From: Ciona savignyi
Lineage: Eukaryota; Chordata; Ascidiacea; Phlebobranchia; Cionidae
Assembly: GCA_000149265.1 (NCBI GenBank)
Contig: CH002950.1
Coordinates: 474,326 to 538,325 of the forward strand
Length of the DNA stretch: 64,000 nt
Reading direction: 5' to 3'
Shown here: positions 48,901-64,000 of the stretch, one piece after another
Layout of the letters: every line of letters starts with the position of its first letter
Position numbering within the stretch: position 1 is the stretch's first letter
The notes under the pieces: model-generated
The model's database searches: none
What the model was told of the DNA's origin: nothing
What the model saw: the letters and a program-made list of their open reading frames with translations, nothing else
Made by a program: the position numbers and the translations under genes

Positions 48901-49588
48901 TATCGTGACCAGACAGGTTTCTATTTTTAATCCACTTTTCAGTTGTGTCACTGAACGGGGCACTTAATGGCATATTCCCGTTACCGACAATGATCCAATC
49001 CAGAGTTACCCAACAATTGATTATGCTAGAAGGTGTGGAATCTGCACATGTCAAGTAAGGAACACTAAAAACAAGGACAGAGGGATATGCTTAGTAATCC
49101 AGGACGATGCCCTGTTGTGTTTTGTGTTACATTTAAAATTGTCTACCCAATAAGATATAAATGTACGTATGTGCATATTAATGTAATGACCCATAAATGT
49201 GAGTATATAAATATAGACATGTGTATCGTACCAGTGTAACATTTACAAGAATTTTAAACAAAACATTCCTATAAACGAAAATCACAGGCTACAAAAAAGT
49301 GCAAATACGGCACCGCTAACAATAACCAAAAACAGTTAATTATGTATCAGTGTAAAAAATAAAAGTTGAATTGTGCAGAAAAAAAAACTTAACCAACACC
49401 GTACAAAGGGAAATGATTACCTGTACAAACGCTGCTGTAGTACTTTCAAACGATTGAAATCCTAGCTTGTTTGCCAGGTTTTCTTTATTCGTTTTGCGGG
49501 TCTTTTTATCCCAATGTAAAACGATTGTTAATGCAATCGCGCACATTAAGCAAGTACCTAATATCTTGTGCATGTACGAATCTAACAT
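45918..49588 (-). CDS. Galactose 3-O-sulfotransferase (Gal3ST) family enzyme, 7 exons
   Basis: Exons in transcript order: 49588-49421, 48663-48550, 48048-47888, 47598-47401, 47061-46914, 46571-46455, 46211-45918; all phases agree (1,200 nt, 399 aa; human GAL3ST1 is 423 aa). Gal3ST enzymes transfer sulfate from PAPS to the 3-OH of galactose in glycolipids or glycans in the Golgi; GAL3ST1 makes sulfatide. The N-terminus has a short cytosolic tail and one membrane anchor (from HKILGTCLMCAIAL), type II. The 5'-phosphosulfate loop is FVFVKTHKTGSSTITRML (about 67-84) and the 3'-phosphate motif is TILRNPWSQFQSSF (about 151-164). Family blocks follow: NYQAHDLGFDP, ITEYFDMSMILL and DLMCLSWEDIVY. The exact acceptor (sulfatide, mucin or other) cannot be read from sequence. 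The ATG follows 'catctttag' on the minus strand by 8 bases. Confidence 0.9.
48131..48390 (-). repeat. Composite of diverged SINE and second tRNA-like repeat
   Basis: 48131-48285 is an old minus-strand SINE without its head; at 48287-48390 it is joined to a copy of the second tRNA-like family ('accgagccaagtttcgaac'). Both lie in a sulfotransferase intron. Confidence 0.6.
48778..48865 (-). repeat. Second tRNA-like repeat family, copy
   Basis: Same order of blocks as 48287-48390: 'cagtttcgaaaccataatgg', 'gtcggtatatgtatcgg', 'gcgttaaccattcg'. Confidence 0.6.
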
Positions 49589-50692
49589 TTTGTGACCTAA
49601 AGATGTTGCAAAATAAACATGTTTGGTCTGCTTCGGCGGCCATGATGCATGTATTTATATGTTAGAACAAAAGTAACGGCAAAATTACGAATCACAACAC
49701 AAACAACACTTTTAACAAGGACAACTACTACGATACTTACTGTTTATTATACGTAATGTTACGTAATTCTTTCAGGCTGTTCACTTAGTCAGCTAGACAT
49801 AAGTTGTCACCCGAAGGTATTGGGTGTATCGAAACCTGCCGCCGTTGATTCCATTGTGTTATTGGGCAATAAACATGGTGGACGTCGTCTGAACCTTAGC
49901 TGTGCCTTTATGGGTTCATTAAACCAATATAGTAGAACATATCAGCACAGCCACTGCAAACCGATTGTCTAACTCCACGGTTTCATTGGTGTATAATGCG
50001 CTTAACCACCGTCATCTGATAATTTGTTCTAAATTACAGTGCAAAAGACGTGAGAAATGTACATACTCAACTTTTGGAATTACTTTCTGTATCCCGACTT
50101 TATGTACGTGGCGAACTGTCGGCATATCACGTCTGCTGGCTACATTGCTTTCCCAAACAAAACAGGAAAAACAAAAGTATTTTGTTCTTTTTATCCCATT
50201 CAACGTTTTTAAAAATAAAATAAATTAGAATTAGACGAATTGACATGTTTCTATAAAAACACGACTGGAGCAACTCAAATACAAGAACTTACTTCATGTC
50301 TGTGCATCTTGACTGTAATAACGCGCTTCGGAAACAAAATAAAACCGGATATATTTTGATGCTATGCCGGATCCGACAAGGGCACCTAAATTAAAATGAG
50401 TGCAATACCAGAAAGATTTATAGTAATTGCTTTTCTACATGCTACACTGAAATATTACTCTTTGAAAGCCGTTTGCTGTGCTTTTACTCTATAACAGCAA
50501 ACTCTAGAATTCCACATGCAATATATATGCACAATATTCACCTGGTGTGCCCGATTGCACTTTTGTACTTCTGCTCTAATTAAACTTTGTAAGATAGACA
50601 GCAAGTTTTGGCTGTACCCTGTAATGCGCCATTATGTAGGCTTTACTCTTATTTATAACACCGATAACGCATCTCAAACTGTAATACGATGT

Positions 50693-51495
50693 CTCTAGAT
50701 AGCTGCTTTCGGATGTAGCAACGTGTAATTTTGTGAGTTGGAAAACGCCCTTCTTTATACACCCTATCACAAAATAAGCGCATTAACCAAACTGCAACAC
50801 CCATTAATTATATACCTATAGAGCGATGATAGTATTCTTTAAATGCGGCCGGTATCTATATATAACTGTTTGCAGATGCAGCAACGTGTATTTCTCAAAA
50901 GGTAAAGGAAACCTTTTCTATGAAAACCCTATCTATAAATTAGCACATTAACCAAACTGCAACCCCGTGTTATATATCTATAGGGCGATTATAATAATTG
51001 TTAAAAGCGGCCGGTATCTATATAGTTAGCTGATTTGAATTGCAGTAACCAGTATTTCTCAAAGTTATTGGAAAACGCCTTTTTATAGCCCAATCTCGAA
51101 ATAATATAATTAAGGAAAGTGCAACATAAAGTTATAAACCCGAACGATGATAATAATCTTTAAATATGGTCGGTATCTCTATAAGATAGCCGCTTTCGAA
51201 TGTAGCAACGTGTTTTTTTTCCAAAAGGAAAGAAAAACGCCTTTCTATATAAACCCTTTCTATAAATCAGCACATTAACCAAACTGCAAAACCCTATATT
51301 ATAGGACGATGATCATAATCTTTAAATTTGTTCGTTATCTCTAGACAGCTGCTTTCGAATAATGAAACATGTTTTTTTTAAGGAAAAGATAACGCTTTTC
51401 TATATAAACCCTTTCTAGAAATAAGCACATTAACCAAACTTTAAAACCCTGTTATAAACCTAGGGCGACGATAATAACATTTAAATGCTGCCAGG
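50693..51495. repeat. Tandem array, five copies of about 162 bp
   Basis: Copies start near 50693, 50856, 51018, 51177 and 51339. Shared blocks are 'ctct(a)gata(g)ctgctttcg', 'aaaacgcc.tt.tata.accct', 'gcacattaaccaaactgcaa' and 'aatctttaaatgcggccgg'. The copies differ at many positions, so the array is not new. No ORF runs through the repeats. Confidence 0.85.
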
Positions 51496-51553
51496 ACGGC
51501 CATTGCGAAATGGCAACGATCGAGTAATAATAGGTGGCCGTCCGTCTGTAACG
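51494..51553. promoter_or_regulatory. Nested dyad-symmetry element
   Basis: GGACGGCCA (51494-51502) pairs with TGGCCGTCC (51545-51553). Inside it GCCATT (51499-51504) pairs with AATGGC (51509-51514) over the loop GCGA. It is GC-rich in an AT-rich setting, at the end of the tandem array. Binding-site or structural roles are inference. Confidence 0.35.
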
Positions 51554-52540
51554 CGACCAATCCATTCTAAATGTATGTTTGTTTATTGTTTAAAAACAAA
51601 GGCGATTTTTCTGTCATAGAACGCACGCGTCGATTTTTTTAAGCTTCTTAAATTTAACATTTTACAGTCCACACCCAACTACACCATAAAAAATAACTGT
51701 TTAACAAAGGTATTTTTAAAGAATTTCTAATTTTGTTTTAATTGCAAAACATGCTCATTAAAAAATACTCAATTTAAGGATTTTGACGGCAAAATGTGAC
51801 TTTTAAATTATCTATTGACCAGTCTTTACCAGTTATAAATAAGGTTAAATTTATTTGTTTTGGAAACCAAGGTAAATAACCTAAAAATACATTTAACTGT
51901 ATAGGCTTTCTTTTTTTACGTTCACATTTTCGGCACACATTGCAGATGTTTTGTTTTATTTACATCAACACACTTAACGATAAAAGCGAACGCCCTTCGA
52001 TTTGTCTTTGTACGTTTATGACGTTGCAATGCCGATAATAGGATATCGCGTCCAAACAACGTTTAGAAACTTTCGCTTTGGACTGCTTAGAACGTTACTG
52101 TATTGTGAACCCGATACAATAATAAAAATAAAGTTACCGTGAACGCCTGACGTTTATACAAGCAATGTTTTAAACGAAGACAAAATTTTCAAAAACCTCT
52201 CGACGGGAAATCACTCTGCCTTTACATACTTTTTTATAATTATATTTCTGTTCGAGAAACATATTCAATATTTGTAAATTAATCTGATATAATCATGGCA
52301 ATCTTCCGGGGGTGTAGACAAAATGGGCATTCGTCATAATTTCACATGCTTTTAGTCGGGTTGCCAAAACTAATGTACTTTACTAATTATTTCAAGCCAT
52401 CCTAACTTTGAACCTTGCCTTTGGGATAAAGGGGATTTAAAATTATTTGATTTCCGTGCAGGCGACATGAAAAGTAGTTTTAACGTGTGAAATTATTAGG
52501 CTAGATCTGCACTGTCAAGTTGTGTAGAATATTTCAATAT

Positions 52541-52823
52541 AGAATAGGATATTCATGTTTATCCCCGTGGGTGGGAAAACGCAATAGGCGTTGACACACC
52601 CGTAATCGTCAGATTACCTCGCGCGGGTTACCGGAGCTATTTCAATGTGTTGTGTATGATTGAGACGTTCTTTCAATTCGATAGAACTCATCACCCCATT
52701 GGGTTGCAGGCAATGTCCGTTAAGTGCTTTGCACAAGGATACAACCTACTAGCCAGCGACCCGTTTCGAACCTACAACCATAGGACTAAAAAGCGACATA
52801 CCCACCAAGGTATTCGGTCGGAC
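52541..52823 (-). repeat. SINE copy
   Basis: Minus-strand copy from 'agaataggatattcatg' to 'tcggtcggac', about 690 bp upstream of the mosaic protease start codon. The 'gatgggc' segment is deleted. Confidence 0.85.
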
Positions 52824-53510
52824 AACATATACTTCAAGATATTTAAAAAAGTCGAGCGATACATCTAAATCCATTGGATTGATGTAACGTATGTTAAGTG
52901 CTTTGCCCAATCGGCAGTGATTAGGCTACGCTTTACATTGAATTAAGTAGACCACATGCTAATGGCTATTGTGTTTTACTATTCAACTATAGAATAGATT
53001 TTTAAGTTAAAATATGTTCTATTAAATTACATAAAGTTGTGCATTAAAAGGACACGGACGTATATATTATTCCCAAAACAGTAAGATGGCAAGTATAAAA
53101 AAAGTATTGACGTCCTTGTCGTAACGTCAGACTATATTGGTGTATATTTTATAATTCACATACAACACATATTGAGCTGTATATAGACCCAGTTTCCATA
53201 TACAAATAAATTGAACTTGGTGTCACGCCACATTACTCCTAAACTTTCTGAAATATCATGATTCCCAATTTGCCACATTACTATTTTGTTTTCTCAAATT
53301 TTAAGAAAACGGCCACGTTAGCAAGTGCCGTTTCTCCATCACTTTCGCATAAAATCTGCGCCCCACCGTGACCTTGCACGTCATGTAAACAAATGCGTGT
53401 CCTTCATTTAATTGAAAAGGGAAAGGGCCACGGTCAGAGACGTTCACACAAGCTAAAGCCTGTTAACGTAGACTGTTGAAACATACAGTAATACTATATA
53501 TAATAGTGCA

Positions 53511-63874
<10,364 letters not shown>

Positions 63875-64000
63875 GTAAGTGACAACCATATCTTCTTGGT
63901 TGAAATAGGACTTATAACTAAGCTAGTAGGTTTAAAGTGTCATAAAAAAGCCCTGCTTATCCCACCATTTGGGAGTGATTGCGTCAAAATAAACTACCAT
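63875..64000. other. Intron at the right edge
   Basis: Begins with donor GTAAGT after the last visible protease exon. No further exon is seen before the end. Confidence 0.6.

Larger units (their letters stand above)
49589..53510. other. Intergenic DNA, divergent region
   Basis: Lies between two gene starts (the sulfotransferase on minus, the protease on plus), so it should hold both promoters. It contains a 162-bp tandem array, a GC-containing dyad at 51494-51553 and one SINE (52541-52823). No supported exon. Confidence 0.5.

Overview
This is nuclear DNA of an invertebrate animal. Genes are split by short introns (mostly 0.3-1 kb), the sequence is AT-rich, and about twenty copies of one tRNA-headed SINE lie in introns and intergenic DNA. 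The compactness (seven genes in 64 kb), single-copy orthologues of chordate genes (CPLANE2/RSG1, PMF1, a galactose 3-O-sulfotransferase) and likely splice acceptors just 5' of several start codons (as in spliced-leader trans-splicing) fit an ascidian tunicate such as Ciona. The species call is inference.

Layout. 1-1.9 kb (+): last two exons of a single-pass membrane protein ending in a PDZ ligand. 4.4-14.1 kb (+): a complete 19-exon, two-domain voltage-gated-like cation channel of the two-pore channel (TPC) type, about 821 aa. 15.4-29.9 kb (+): a 22-exon adhesion GPCR of about 1,080 aa with the unusual order signal peptide, Ly6/uPAR, two C-type lectin domains, GAIN/GPS, 7TM; a 100-N assembly gap lies in its last intron. 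33.5-39.5 kb (+): a second, differently built adhesion GPCR of 823 aa, with GPS and 7TM in one exon. 41.9-42.6 kb (+): intronless CPLANE2-like small GTPase. 43.1-45.5 kb (+): PMF1/NNF1 kinetochore subunit, 195 aa. 45.9-49.6 kb (-): Gal3ST-type sulfotransferase, 399 aa, convergent with PMF1. 53.5-63.9 kb (+): secreted mosaic trypsin-like protease (two ShKT, two TSP1, EGF, trypsin, five TSP1-like, sushi, then a possible tectonin-like repeat), running off the right edge.

Exons were joined by hand from reading frame, AG/GT borders and intron phase. Every multi-exon model is phase-consistent across all junctions except one (exon 2/3 of the Ly6-lectin GPCR). The space between genes holds SINEs, three hAT-like MITEs with target duplications, a foldback MITE with decamer repeats, a five-copy 162-bp tandem array and several short tandem duplications.

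The genes do not form a pathway. Two neighbouring adhesion GPCRs and a lectin/protease-type extracellular protein suggest a locus rich in surface-recognition genes. The points most worth following are the Ly6-lectin adhesion GPCR, the divergent pore filters of the TPC-like channel, and the mosaic protease.
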